Assembly (NCBI RefSeq): GCF_024347575.1
Contig: NZ_AP025505.1
Location: 331,605 to 395,604, forward strand
DNA length: 64,000 nucleotides
Source: Vibrio pelagius
Lineage (GTDB): Bacteria; Pseudomonadota; Gammaproteobacteria; Enterobacterales; Vibrionaceae
Direction: 5' to 3'
Positions 57,338 to 64,000 of the stretch are shown in pieces. Position 1 is the stretch's first letter; each line of letters begins with the position of its first letter. The notes below the pieces were generated by a model. It made no database searches, was not told where the DNA came from, and saw only the letters and a list, made by a program, of their open reading frames with translations. The translations under genes and the position numbers were made by a program.

Positions 57338-57363
57338 GGGTTCATTTATGGACCCTTTTTTTT
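57338..57363 (+). terminator. Rho-independent terminator after the hemerythrin gene
   Basis: GGGTTCAT pairs with ATGGACCC (one G-T pair) and is followed by eight T residues. It closes the sigma-54-driven BON operon. Confidence 0.85.
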
Positions 57364-57395
57364 ACACGAAGAAACAAAGAAATTAAGGCCTCACT

Positions 57396-59009
57396 ATGTT
57401 TATTGTTAAGTACTATATTCTCATTGCTATCGCTTGTTTTTCCGTGGCACTGGTTGTCCCCAATGTATTATTTAGCTTACTGTTCGTCTGGTCAGGGTTA
57501 TCGGTGTCTATCGTTAGCGTGGCCTATATCTTCAAGATGCCATCCATATTCAGAAAAAATAGTGATGGAAAAATAGCATGGTGGATCAGATGGGCGTTTA
57601 TTCCTTTTTTTCTGGGTGTTCGTTTATACAATATCTGGGCTATAAAAAGAGATAAAGTTGAGCCTATTCAGAAAGTAGGAGAGGGGTTATATGTCTCACG
57701 ACGTTTACTCCCATCCGACTTGGCATTTCTGCAATCGCAAAATATAACGTGTATTGTTGATGTAACAGCGGAGTTCTCTGGGTTAGAGAGTGCTATGACC
57801 AGCGATGAGTTCCACTATCTCAATACCCCTGTTCTCGATCATCAAGTCCCTAAACTACGAAAGCTTAAACATGCGCTTAATTGGATAGACACTCAGATAA
57901 ACCAATCGAGGTCAGTGGTTGTTCATTGTGCACTTGGACGTGGGCGCTCAGTGTTTGTGGTTGCTGCATATCTGCTAGCGAAAAACCCATCTTTAAGGGT
58001 GGAACAGGTGCTCAAAGACATCAATGATGTACGAAGCACTGCACAGTTAAATAAAAAACAAAGAAAAGTGTTGAATGCTATCTGTGATAAAGGGCTACTC
58101 CACCTTGAAGATAAATGCTGCCTAATTGCTAACCCTGTCGCGGGTGGGGGAAAATGGAAAACATATGAGCAGCAGGTTATTAGAGAGCTAACCCGAAAGT
58201 TCAATTTAGAGATAGCGACCACCAGTAAAGAAGTGTCAGCGGAATCTTTAGCCGAACGAGCTAGAGCGAGAAATGCCTCTCATATCATAGTCTCTGGCGG
58301 CGATGGTACCGTCAGCGAGGTGGCAAGACAAATCGTAGGGACAGACATAGCCCTCGGGATTATCCCATTGGGGACAGCAAATGCTTTATGCCATGTACTT
58401 TATGGTTTTGCGACAAAAATGTCGCCTGTTGAAAAGGCTTGCGAGGCTATCTTATCTGGCAACTCTAAGAAAATGGATTTAGCGTACTGTAACGATCAGC
58501 CAATACTGCTCATTCTTGGTATTGGGTTTGAAGAGAAGATGATTGATTACGCTCATCGTGAACAGAAAAATAAAAGTGGCCAACTGGCTTACTTGTCGGG
58601 TCTGTTTTCTGCGGTTGTCGTAGGAGAAAGCCAGTGGTTTGTAGTCACTATAGATGGGGAGGTATCACGAGAAGCCGAATTACAAAGTTTAGTGGTTGCC
58701 AACACATCGCCTTTCAGCACGGTGCTTGCTCAAGGGGGGAAAGAGCCAAGACCTGATGATGGCCAATTGCATATTACCTATTTAGAACATACTGATTCGC
58801 TTGGGGAAAGAGCTTTAGCGATGTCTGATGTACTCCTCTCAAGCCTAGGGCTCAAAGAACAAGCCTCCTTCTTTGAATATGAGTCTGCAAAGCGAGTCAA
58901 AATCGACTCAAATCGACAGATTAATTATGTCATTGACGGAGAAAAGTTCTCTGCAGAGTCACTTGAGATAAGTATTAAAAGCCATGCCTTATCCGTTTGC
59001 ATTCCCTAG
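57396..59009 (+). CDS. Fusion of dual-specificity-type phosphatase and diacylglycerol-kinase-family lipid kinase
   Basis: This 537-residue protein has two or three N-terminal transmembrane helices (about 5-48, 66-82). A dual-specificity/PTP-like phosphatase domain (about 95-230) carries HCALGRGRS, with Cys178 and Arg184, and a candidate general acid at Asp148. A DAGK/YegS-type kinase domain (about 238-535) has ANPVAGGGK, VSGGDGT at 301-305 and PLGTANALC. It could phosphorylate diacylglycerol or a related lipid and dephosphorylate a phospholipid or protein at the membrane. It lies after the hemerythrin terminator and before mscS-like, with no sigma-54 promoter of its own that I can see. Confidence 0.9.
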   Translation: MFIVKYYILIAIACFSVALVVPNVLFSLLFVWSGLSVSIVSVAYIFKMPSIFRKNSDGKIAWWIRWAFIPFFLGVRLYNIWAIKRDKVEPIQKVGEGLYVSRRLLPSDLAFLQSQNITCIVDVTAEFSGLESAMTSDEFHYLNTPVLDHQVPKLRKLKHALNWIDTQINQSRSVVVHCALGRGRSVFVVAAYLLAKNPSLRVEQVLKDINDVRSTAQLNKKQRKVLNAICDKGLLHLEDKCCLIANPVAGGGKWKTYEQQVIRELTRKFNLEIATTSKEVSAESLAERARARNASHIIVSGGDGTVSEVARQIVGTDIALGIIPLGTANALCHVLYGFATKMSPVEKACEAILSGNSKKMDLAYCNDQPILLILGIGFEEKMIDYAHREQKNKSGQLAYLSGLFSAVVVGESQWFVVTIDGEVSREAELQSLVVANTSPFSTVLAQGGKEPRPDDGQLHITYLEHTDSLGERALAMSDVLLSSLGLKEQASFFEYESAKRVKIDSNRQINYVIDGEKFSAESLEISIKSHALSVCIP

Positions 59010-59049
59010 TCAGCGATCATAGAACGAACTAAAAATAAAGGAGATCATC

Positions 59050-59967
59050 ATGGAGATGAACCTCTCTTTTGACATTGAGAAGTTTAATCATTTGATTGAA
59101 CAAAAGCTGGAGCATTGGCTTGTTGAAACCATCAAGTTGATTCCGAATATTATTGTAGCGATCCTTACGTTGTTTGCTTTTATCTTTATCGCCAACTTAG
59201 GCGGTCGATTGTTTAGGAATTTGAGCGACCGAGTCGTAGATTCAAAGGAAGCGACTAACTTATTAGCATCGATTGTTAAGGTGGGCATAATAACCGTTGG
59301 TTTTTTTGTAGCATTAGATTTCGTTGGCTTGCAAGGTACGGTCACATCACTCCTCGCTGGTGCAGGGATTTTGGGGCTCGCTATTGGTTTTGCTTTCCAG
59401 GATATGACTGAAAACCTGATTTCAGGGATCACAATGAGTATCCGCAAACCATTCAAAATAGGAGATATTGTTGAATCCAACGGTGTGATGGGGCAAGTCA
59501 TTCAGATTAATTTGCGCAACACTCTTGTGGAGACATTTTCAGGTCAGCAGGTGATGATTCCCAATAAAATGGTGTTTCGCAACATCCTGACGAACTACAG
59601 CCGAAAAGGTGTCAGAAAAATAGAAATTCCGGTAGGTATCTCTTATGCGGACAGTCCAACTTTGGCAACCAAAGTAATAACAGAAGCTATTAATCAGAAA
59701 CCTTACGTGAGTAACCCTGATGACACAGCTGTTCATGCTGCTAGTTTTGCCGATAGTAGTATCAACTTGCTAGTGTGGTTTTGGATTGATTACCCTGGTG
59801 ACTATGGTTACATGGAAGCACAAAATGACAGTATTGTAGCGATTAAAGAATCACTGTCGGATGCTGGGATTACGATTCCGTTTCCTATTCGCACATTGGA
59901 TTTTGAGGCGAAAGGAGGAGAAAGTCTATCAAGTATAGTGTCGAATAATGTCTCTAATATAAAATGA
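59050..59967 (+). CDS. MscS-family mechanosensitive ion channel
   Basis: This 305-residue inner-membrane channel has three helices (about 25-48, 70-90, 98-125). The pore helix region AGAGILGLAIGFAFQDMTENLISGI is intact. A beta domain (about 130-185, with IGDIVESNGVMGQVIQINLRNT) and an alpha-beta C-terminus follow. It is the size of E. coli MscS (286) and should release solutes on hypo-osmotic shock. AAAGGAG precedes ATG 59050. It lies 40 bp after the phosphatase-kinase fusion and is followed by a strong terminator. Confidence 0.93.
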   Translation: MEMNLSFDIEKFNHLIEQKLEHWLVETIKLIPNIIVAILTLFAFIFIANLGGRLFRNLSDRVVDSKEATNLLASIVKVGIITVGFFVALDFVGLQGTVTSLLAGAGILGLAIGFAFQDMTENLISGITMSIRKPFKIGDIVESNGVMGQVIQINLRNTLVETFSGQQVMIPNKMVFRNILTNYSRKGVRKIEIPVGISYADSPTLATKVITEAINQKPYVSNPDDTAVHAASFADSSINLLVWFWIDYPGDYGYMEAQNDSIVAIKESLSDAGITIPFPIRTLDFEAKGGESLSSIVSNNVSNIK

Positions 59968-59977
59968 TCACAATATT

Positions 59978-60012
59978 AAAAAGCGTCAAGCAAATAGGCT
60001 TGACGCTTTTTT
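59978..60012. terminator. Bidirectional terminator after the MscS gene
   Basis: GCGTCAAGC pairs perfectly with GCTTGACGC around a 6-base loop, with AAAA before and TTTTTT after. It lies between the converging MscS-like gene and the minus-strand unknown pair, so it can serve both. Confidence 0.93.
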
Positions 60013-60052
60013 ATTACTCTAGTTTGCATGCGACGGATAAAATCGATATATG

Positions 60053-60463
60053 CTATAAGTGCTTCGCCATTTCGTCATTTTCCACCTGCAATGCGGCAAC
60101 CCAGTAAGAGAAGAATGACGACAATTTCGGATTGTTAAATGTGCCAATCGCATTTTTCAAATACGTGATTAACTGTCGGTTGCTCTGATACATCTCGTCG
60201 TAATTGCTAATCACAATAGGCTGGTACTTCCGCGCTGAACTATCTATCTCTGGATTTAAGTCACTAATTTTAAGTTTAATTTCATTGATCATTGAACGCT
60301 CGATTTTTAAAAATCGACTTGCAGCTCTAGAGAGAGCTTGATGCGCCCTGTACTCAACGAGATCGCGGCATGATTGATAATGTCCTTTAAGAGCAAATAA
60401 TATTTTATCTATCCGTTGGTCGTGCGTCGCGTCTATAGACCCATTGTTATTTTCAATCCGCAT
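60053..60463 (-). CDS. Uncharacterised helical protein, 136 residues
   Basis: The product is hydrophilic and almost wholly helical, with four helices about 25-35 residues long separated by short loops, like a ferritin- or DUF2383-type bundle. It has no Cys, signal peptide or membrane segment. I chose ATG 60463, preceded by AAGGAG, over an upstream in-frame start at 60508. No family recognised. It is the second gene of a minus-strand pair driven by a sigma-54 promoter at 60975-60990. Confidence 0.75.
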   Translation of the reverse strand: MRIENNNGSIDATHDQRIDKILFALKGHYQSCRDLVEYRAHQALSRAASRFLKIERSMINEIKLKISDLNPEIDSSARKYQPIVISNYDEMYQSNRQLITYLKNAIGTFNNPKLSSFFSYWVAALQVENDEMAKHL

Positions 60464-60517
60464 ATTGATACTCCTTCTTGTCCGAACTGTTTTTCCATAC
60501 CTGCACAAATTGACTGC

Positions 60518-60940
60518 TCAATCCATTGACTGTAAGCCACGAAGATGATGACGACACATTTCTACTTCTCTCTGAATAGTTGTTATTTTTTGTCTTAATT
60601 CTGGTACTTGATCTGATAAAATTGCGATGTCATCAATGGTTTTTTCTTCTATGCCTGACAGGTGTTTGAGATAGAGGTGGTTATCAGCTCTGCCTTGGCC
60701 TTCCTCTGCTTCAATCCAGCAACGTCGAGCATTAATGGTATAGCTGTCTGGAATGATTTGATGCTGTTTTGAAGGTCTGGAGAGCGATTTTAGTTTTAGC
60801 TCAACACACTTCTTGACGGCATATATATCAAAAAGACTTTCTCTTATATCTTCGTTATCCACATTGGATATCGCTCTTTCATATATGATATTTCCACTTT
60901 CTATCAAACTAATAATGGATGAAATGTTTTTATTACTCAT
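60518..60940 (-). CDS. Uncharacterised helical protein, 140 residues
   Basis: This predicted four-helix-bundle protein has long amphipathic helices and conserved-looking His and Glu residues (CWIEAEEGQGRADNHLYLKH, EVEMCRHHLRGL), reminiscent of stress-induced DUF2383/PA2169-like bundles. I cannot assign a family with confidence. ATG 60940 has GAGG upstream. It is the first gene after a good minus-strand sigma-54 promoter; the leader is only about 24 bases. The second helical protein follows about 55 bp later. Confidence 0.78.
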   Translation of the reverse strand: MSNKNISSIISLIESGNIIYERAISNVDNEDIRESLFDIYAVKKCVELKLKSLSRPSKQHQIIPDSYTINARRCWIEAEEGQGRADNHLYLKHLSGIEEKTIDDIAILSDQVPELRQKITTIQREVEMCRHHLRGLQSMD

Positions 60941-60974
60941 ATTGCCTCATTTGGATTTCACGTAATAGGAATAA

Positions 60975-60990
60975 AGCATGTTGCGTGCCA
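60975..60990 (-). promoter_or_regulatory. Sigma-54 promoter of the unknown helical-protein pair
   Basis: On the minus strand TGGCACGCAACATGCT has GG-N10-GC spacing and a perfect TGGCACG -24 block. Transcription should start near 60964, just before the gene at 60940. Confidence 0.9.
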
Positions 60991-61107
60991 AATAAAACCA
61001 CCATTGAATCCTAATTTATGGATAGAGAAGCCTGTTTTTTTGTAAAAGATACAATTGGTAGAAAAAATAAGTGAAAATATTACATGAACACTGAGACTTT
61101 AACTTAT

Positions 61108-61115
61108 CTTGAACC
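61108..61115 (-). promoter_or_regulatory. Candidate upstream activator element GGTTCAAG
   Basis: GGTTCAAG on the minus strand lies 126 bp upstream of the minus-strand sigma-54 promoter and about 35 bp upstream of the plus-strand one. It resembles the element at 55659. Evidence is limited to an 8-base similarity and matching spacing. Confidence 0.35.
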
Positions 61116-61149
61116 CGAAAATACCATATATAGCAGGATGTTTTAAAGT

Positions 61150-61165
61150 TGGCATGATGTTCGCT
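61150..61165 (+). promoter_or_regulatory. Sigma-54 promoter of the yqjD-like cluster
   Basis: TGGCATGATGTTCGCT has GG-N10-GC spacing, with TCGC instead of TTGC in the -12 block. Transcription should start near 61177, about 70 bp before the first gene. Confidence 0.78.
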
Positions 61166-61244
61166 TGGCTTATTGTAAGAAGTGATAATTACTGTCTTGC
61201 GATCACTTTATTTTTTCCAATTAACTCAGTTAAGGAGATTATGT

Positions 61245-61493
61245 ATGCCAAATGCAAATAGTAAAAAAACGGATCCTAAGCAACAAGCCGAAGAAGTTTA
61301 TGAGATGGCAGAAGAGGTTGCTACAGAAGCAATAGAAAATGTCAAAAATACTGTTCAAGATACGCTAGAAGCAGGTTCTGAAACTGTAAAAAGTAAAGCA
61401 GAGCAGGCTGAAAATATGATTAAAGAGCGTCCGCTTTTGAGCGTTGGCTGCGCATTTGTTGCAGGCTGGGCAATTTCTAAGTTAATCAAATAA
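61245..61493 (+). CDS. DUF883 family protein (YqjD/ElaB-like)
   Basis: This 82-residue protein has a long amphipathic, charged helix (about 12-58) and a C-terminal transmembrane segment RPLLSVGCAFVAGWAISKLIK, as in YqjD/ElaB proteins. Those anchor ribosomes to the inner membrane in stationary phase in E. coli. I chose ATG 61245 because AAGGAG precedes it and the protein then begins like family members. It is the first gene of the second plus-strand sigma-54 operon and is followed by YqjE- and YqjK-like genes, the order seen in E. coli yqjDEK. Confidence 0.87.
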   Translation: MPNANSKKTDPKQQAEEVYEMAEEVATEAIENVKNTVQDTLEAGSETVKSKAEQAENMIKERPLLSVGCAFVAGWAISKLIK

Positions 61494-61520
61494 GCTTTAG
61501 TGAACACGAAGAGGAAAGTT

Positions 61521-61997
61521 ATGCAGTCTAATCATTCCAAAGACGCACACAATGAGCCTCAAGACCGCGAAGCGGAGCTTCTAGATCATGCGTTTGTTCA
61601 ACTAAAGGGGCTTCTACAAGACCTAACTGCTCTCCAGTCTCACACTCAACAGTGGTTCCTATCGATTTTTGAGTTGTTTTCTTTGGAGTTGCATAACACG
61701 GTTGCCGCGAGTAGAAAACTGATTGTCATTAAATTCCTCTTCGTGACTCTACTGCCGATGTTTCTAATTAGCATCGCTGTCGGTGCTGGAGTTGTTGGGT
61801 ACTATTTAACTTCGAACCTTCTGGTAGGGTACGGCGCGTTCATTGGAGCGTTTGGCGCTATCCTTGTGCTTTTGGGACTCGGCAGTCGATATTACACCCA
61901 ATTCGTGGGTTTTAAATACACTAAAGAGCAGCTTGGGAGATTTTATCATGCGATCAATGAAAAAACGGCAGCGGAAAATTTTAATGAAAAGGCTTGA
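61521..61997 (+). CDS. YqjE-like membrane protein (phage-holin/PhhE family)
   Basis: This 158-residue inner-membrane protein has a polar N-terminal 50 residues and two hydrophobic helices (about 75-100 and 105-130), matching the YqjE/holin-X-like layout. It follows the YqjD-like gene, as in E. coli. ATG 61521 with GAGGAAAG upstream is preferred over GTG 61500. Its exact role is unknown. The 3' end overlaps the next gene by 50 bp. Confidence 0.8.
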   Translation: MQSNHSKDAHNEPQDREAELLDHAFVQLKGLLQDLTALQSHTQQWFLSIFELFSLELHNTVAASRKLIVIKFLFVTLLPMFLISIAVGAGVVGYYLTSNLLVGYGAFIGAFGAILVLLGLGSRYYTQFVGFKYTKEQLGRFYHAINEKTAAENFNEKA

Positions 61998-62199
61998 GTG
62001 TGATAGTAAATCTCGTCAAATCGGACTCAGCATGAATCTGCTTTATTTTAAAGGAAAAAGTTATGTCCAGGAGTACCCACTCCACTCAGTAGGGATCTTA
62101 GCACTCAGTATGATTGCCACAAGCAAAGCTAAAAATATCAGAACGCTTTTTTATGGCTATAAACAGGCTCGCCAATTAATTCGTTCACTTGAACAATAA
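61948..62199 (+). CDS. YqjK-like small protein
   Basis: This 83-residue basic protein starts MRSMKKRQRKILMKRLECDS and has a hydrophobic segment near residues 40-60, as in YqjK-type proteins. It overlaps the YqjE-like gene in another frame, and the start ATG 61948 follows GGGAG. The gene order yqjD-yqjE-yqjK supports the assignment more than the sequence does. An alternative start is ATG 61957. Confidence 0.65.
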   Translation: MRSMKKRQRKILMKRLECDSKSRQIGLSMNLLYFKGKSYVQEYPLHSVGILALSMIATSKAKNIRTLFYGYKQARQLIRSLEQ

Positions 62200-62283
62200 T
62201 TAATGGGTTTCATCTCCAATGTCGTTATTCACCACTGAATTTGGTGTGACTAATCGGAAACAAAATCTTAATATCTGAGGAAT

Positions 62284-63315
62284 ATGATGGACGTTAAAAG
62301 AGATAGGATATTACAGCTTAGTTTAATGACCATTGCTCTTATCATAATGTTCATTTTCATATTACATGTTGCAAAACCCTTTTTGTTGCCCGTTTTTTTC
62401 GGTTTTTTTATTTCACTTCTATGTAGCCCGTTAGTCAATCGATTAGTGCGTTTTGGCATTCCTCGTATCATCAACGTTATCGCTGTTTTATTAGGGTTCG
62501 TTAGTTTCATTGTGTTGAGCTTAAACCTGTTAAGTGAGCCTGCTCAGCAATGGTGGTCTAAGTTACCCATGTTAATTGAGAACGTCTCTAACGAAGTCAG
62601 TGAAGCTACTGAGAATAGTGAGTTGGTCAAAGAGACTGATTTCACTCTGAGTAGCACGATGACGCATGATGGACTTACAAGTAATACCTCATTTTCTATT
62701 ATTAAATCAGTACTCACCACAACTCCAACGATAGTCACACAGTTGATGGTCGCACTTTTTATGGCGTACTTCATGATGAGTTATGGCCGACAGATGTATT
62801 CTCAATGTTTATCTTTGCTCACGCGATTTTCTGATAAACGTAAAGTGGTTGGGCTTGTGAAAGTGGTCCAAACTGATCTATCGCGCTACATAAGTTCTAT
62901 CACGATTATCAACATTTGTTTGGGATTGGTCGTTGGTTGCGTGTTCTACATGATGGGGCTCAAAGACCCGTTTTTATGGGGAGCATTTGCTGGTTTGATG
63001 AACTATATCCCTTATCTTGGGCCGATGATTTCAGTGGCTTGTTTTGCCTTGGTGTCCTTTTTGCAGTTTGAATCCTTAAGCTACTCATTGACTGTTGCTT
63101 CGCTTTTTTTGGTCATCAATCTCATAGAGAGTCAATTAGCGACCCCGACTTTACTTGGCAAAAGGTTCCGTTTAAACCCTTTGATTCTGTTTGTTTGGTT
63201 AGTGTTTTGGGGTTGGTTATGGGGAGCGATGGGCATGTTGATAGGAGGACCGTTGCTGGTACTTATCAATGTTGTGCTAAGCAAAGTAAGTCGTCCTCAA
63301 ATTACGATTAGTTGA
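62284..63315 (+). CDS. AI-2E family transporter (PerM/TqsA-like)
   Basis: This 343-residue inner-membrane protein has about eight helices and the family motif GLKDPFLWGAFAGLMNYIPYLGPMIS near residue 225, then LIESQLATPTLLGKRFRLNPLILF. Members include TqsA, an AI-2 exporter, and PerM-type transporters of unknown substrate; several are linked to Na+/H+ exchange. The ATG at 62284 is followed by a second ATG. A GAGGA site precedes it. It is co-directional with the yqjDEK-like genes. Confidence 0.88.
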   Translation: MMDVKRDRILQLSLMTIALIIMFIFILHVAKPFLLPVFFGFFISLLCSPLVNRLVRFGIPRIINVIAVLLGFVSFIVLSLNLLSEPAQQWWSKLPMLIENVSNEVSEATENSELVKETDFTLSSTMTHDGLTSNTSFSIIKSVLTTTPTIVTQLMVALFMAYFMMSYGRQMYSQCLSLLTRFSDKRKVVGLVKVVQTDLSRYISSITIINICLGLVVGCVFYMMGLKDPFLWGAFAGLMNYIPYLGPMISVACFALVSFLQFESLSYSLTVASLFLVINLIESQLATPTLLGKRFRLNPLILFVWLVFWGWLWGAMGMLIGGPLLVLINVVLSKVSRPQITIS

Positions 63316-63369
63316 TAACGAAAGGCGTAGTTTGTTTTAGGGTTGATCCCGTTGCATTTTGAAGGATAA

Positions 63370-63960
63370 ATGTGCATGGTTAAAAAATTGAAACGAAAAA
63401 CCAAAGCTCTCATCGAATCTGAAAATATTTTAGGCGGTATTTTCACGGCTTCTCTTCTTGAGTCTACGATTGTTCCTATTCCTCTAGAAGCACTACTTAT
63501 TCCACTGTTGCAGAAACGACGTGATAAGATTTGGCAGATTGCGTTAATGGCAACCTTAGGTTGTATGACGGGCGCCTTATTGGGTTATGCGTTTGGATAC
63601 TTTACCTTCGAACTACTGCGAGATTGGCTCGTCGAAAACTGGATATCAGAGCAACGCCTCGACACGGTTATACAGAGAATGAATACTGAAGGTTTCTGGT
63701 TTATCATGACCTTAGGTGTAGCGCCAATACCATTTCAAATAGCGATGTTGTCAGCGGGAGCAACTTCTTTTTCGTTATCTTTATTTCTATTCGCAACGGG
63801 TCTGTCTCGTTCGATCAGGTACTTCGGGATTGCCATCGTCATGTATGTTGCCGGTGATAAAGCTGAACAGTTAATTAAAAAATATAAAGTTGCAGCTGTC
63901 GGTTTAATCACACTGGTGCTGTTGATATTTTGGTATTTGAGAGCAACAAGCAACGGATAG
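63370..63960 (+). CDS. YqaA/DedA-related membrane protein (VTT/SNARE-associated domain)
   Basis: This 196-residue inner-membrane protein has about five hydrophobic segments and the YqaA-type sequence TASLLESTIVPIPLEALLIPLL, then GCMTGALLGYAFGYF and GVAPIPFQIAMLSAGA. DedA/VTT proteins are thought to move lipids such as undecaprenyl phosphate or phosphatidylethanolamine between leaflets. ATG 63370 follows GAAGGAT. It is the last gene of the cluster and lies 54 bp after the AI-2E gene. Confidence 0.88.
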   Translation: MCMVKKLKRKTKALIESENILGGIFTASLLESTIVPIPLEALLIPLLQKRRDKIWQIALMATLGCMTGALLGYAFGYFTFELLRDWLVENWISEQRLDTVIQRMNTEGFWFIMTLGVAPIPFQIAMLSAGATSFSLSLFLFATGLSRSIRYFGIAIVMYVAGDKAEQLIKKYKVAAVGLITLVLLIFWYLRATSNG

Positions 63961-64000
63961 TTTTCCGTTTTCGAATAAGATACAACCGTTGGTATTACTT

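Larger units (their letters stand above)
60941..61244. other. Divergent sigma-54 promoter region
   Basis: This 304-bp gap holds two divergent sigma-54 promoters (60975-60990 minus, 61150-61165 plus) and a CTTGAACC element at 61108-61115. It is otherwise AT-rich with no convincing ORF. Confidence 0.75.

Noticed and set aside
59088..59501. Minus-strand ORF of 137 codons opposite the MscS gene
   Set aside because: It is a shadow of the conserved MscS coding sequence.

Overview
The window reads as a Vibrio chromosome segment. The gene families, their intact reading frames, the moderate AT content, a Vibrio-type MSHA-like prepilin and a fused-subunit Mrp antiporter all fit Vibrionaceae. The dense mix of LysR regulators, sugar and organic-acid uptake systems and stress genes is typical of the smaller Vibrio chromosome, but that placement is an inference. 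I see no rRNA, tRNA, CRISPR or prophage.

Layout. 1-2.5 kb: the 3' end of a ferric-citrate-type ABC importer operon (fecC partial, fecD, fecE). 2.6-10 kb: a 6-phospho-beta-glucosidase, a LysR gene, a divergent EamA exporter/AraC pair, an alpha/beta hydrolase, and a LysR-LysE-VOC gene run. 10.1-14.7 kb: an exported ParB/Srx-like + pyrophosphatase fusion, a membrane diguanylate cyclase and an isochorismatase-like hydrolase. 14.7-16.0 kb: a complete ISL3-family insertion sequence with a perfect 8-bp target duplication, sitting in the T-tract of the lacZ terminator. 16-26 kb: a galactoside utilisation locus. lamB-like porin, malM-like lipoprotein and lacZ run leftward; a GH36 alpha-galactosidase and a MelB-type symporter run rightward. 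Three near-identical LacI/GalR-type operators serve these units, but no LacI-family gene is present in the window.

26-33 kb: a six-gene Mrp/Mnh Na+/H+ antiporter operon with subunits A and B fused, preceded by a small zinc-ribbon protein and a UspE-like stress protein. 33.5-42.6 kb: an M13 metallopeptidase, LysR genes, a sulfatase, an orphan type IV prepilin-like protein, an AzlCD pair and an MDR oxidoreductase. 42.6-47.9 kb: a complete tripartite tricarboxylate transporter (tctCBA) divergent from its two-component regulators (tctDE). 48-54 kb: a LuxR-type regulator, a tyrosyl-tRNA synthetase, and two LysR/redox-enzyme divergent pairs (AhpD-like; Xi-class glutathione transferase).

54.1-64 kb is the most unusual part. 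A sigma-54 enhancer-binding protein has a degenerate receiver with Glu at the phosphoacceptor site. It adjoins a cluster containing three good sigma-54 promoters (GG-N10-GC). These drive (i) a BON-domain protein, a DUF1328 peptide, a small lipoprotein and a hemerythrin; (ii) two uncharacterised helical proteins on the minus strand; and (iii) YqjD/YqjE/YqjK-like membrane proteins, an AI-2E transporter and a YqaA-like protein. Between them lie a dual-specificity phosphatase/diacylglycerol kinase fusion and an MscS channel. I infer a locally encoded, sigma-54-controlled envelope or osmotic stress regulon. I cannot match it to a named system.
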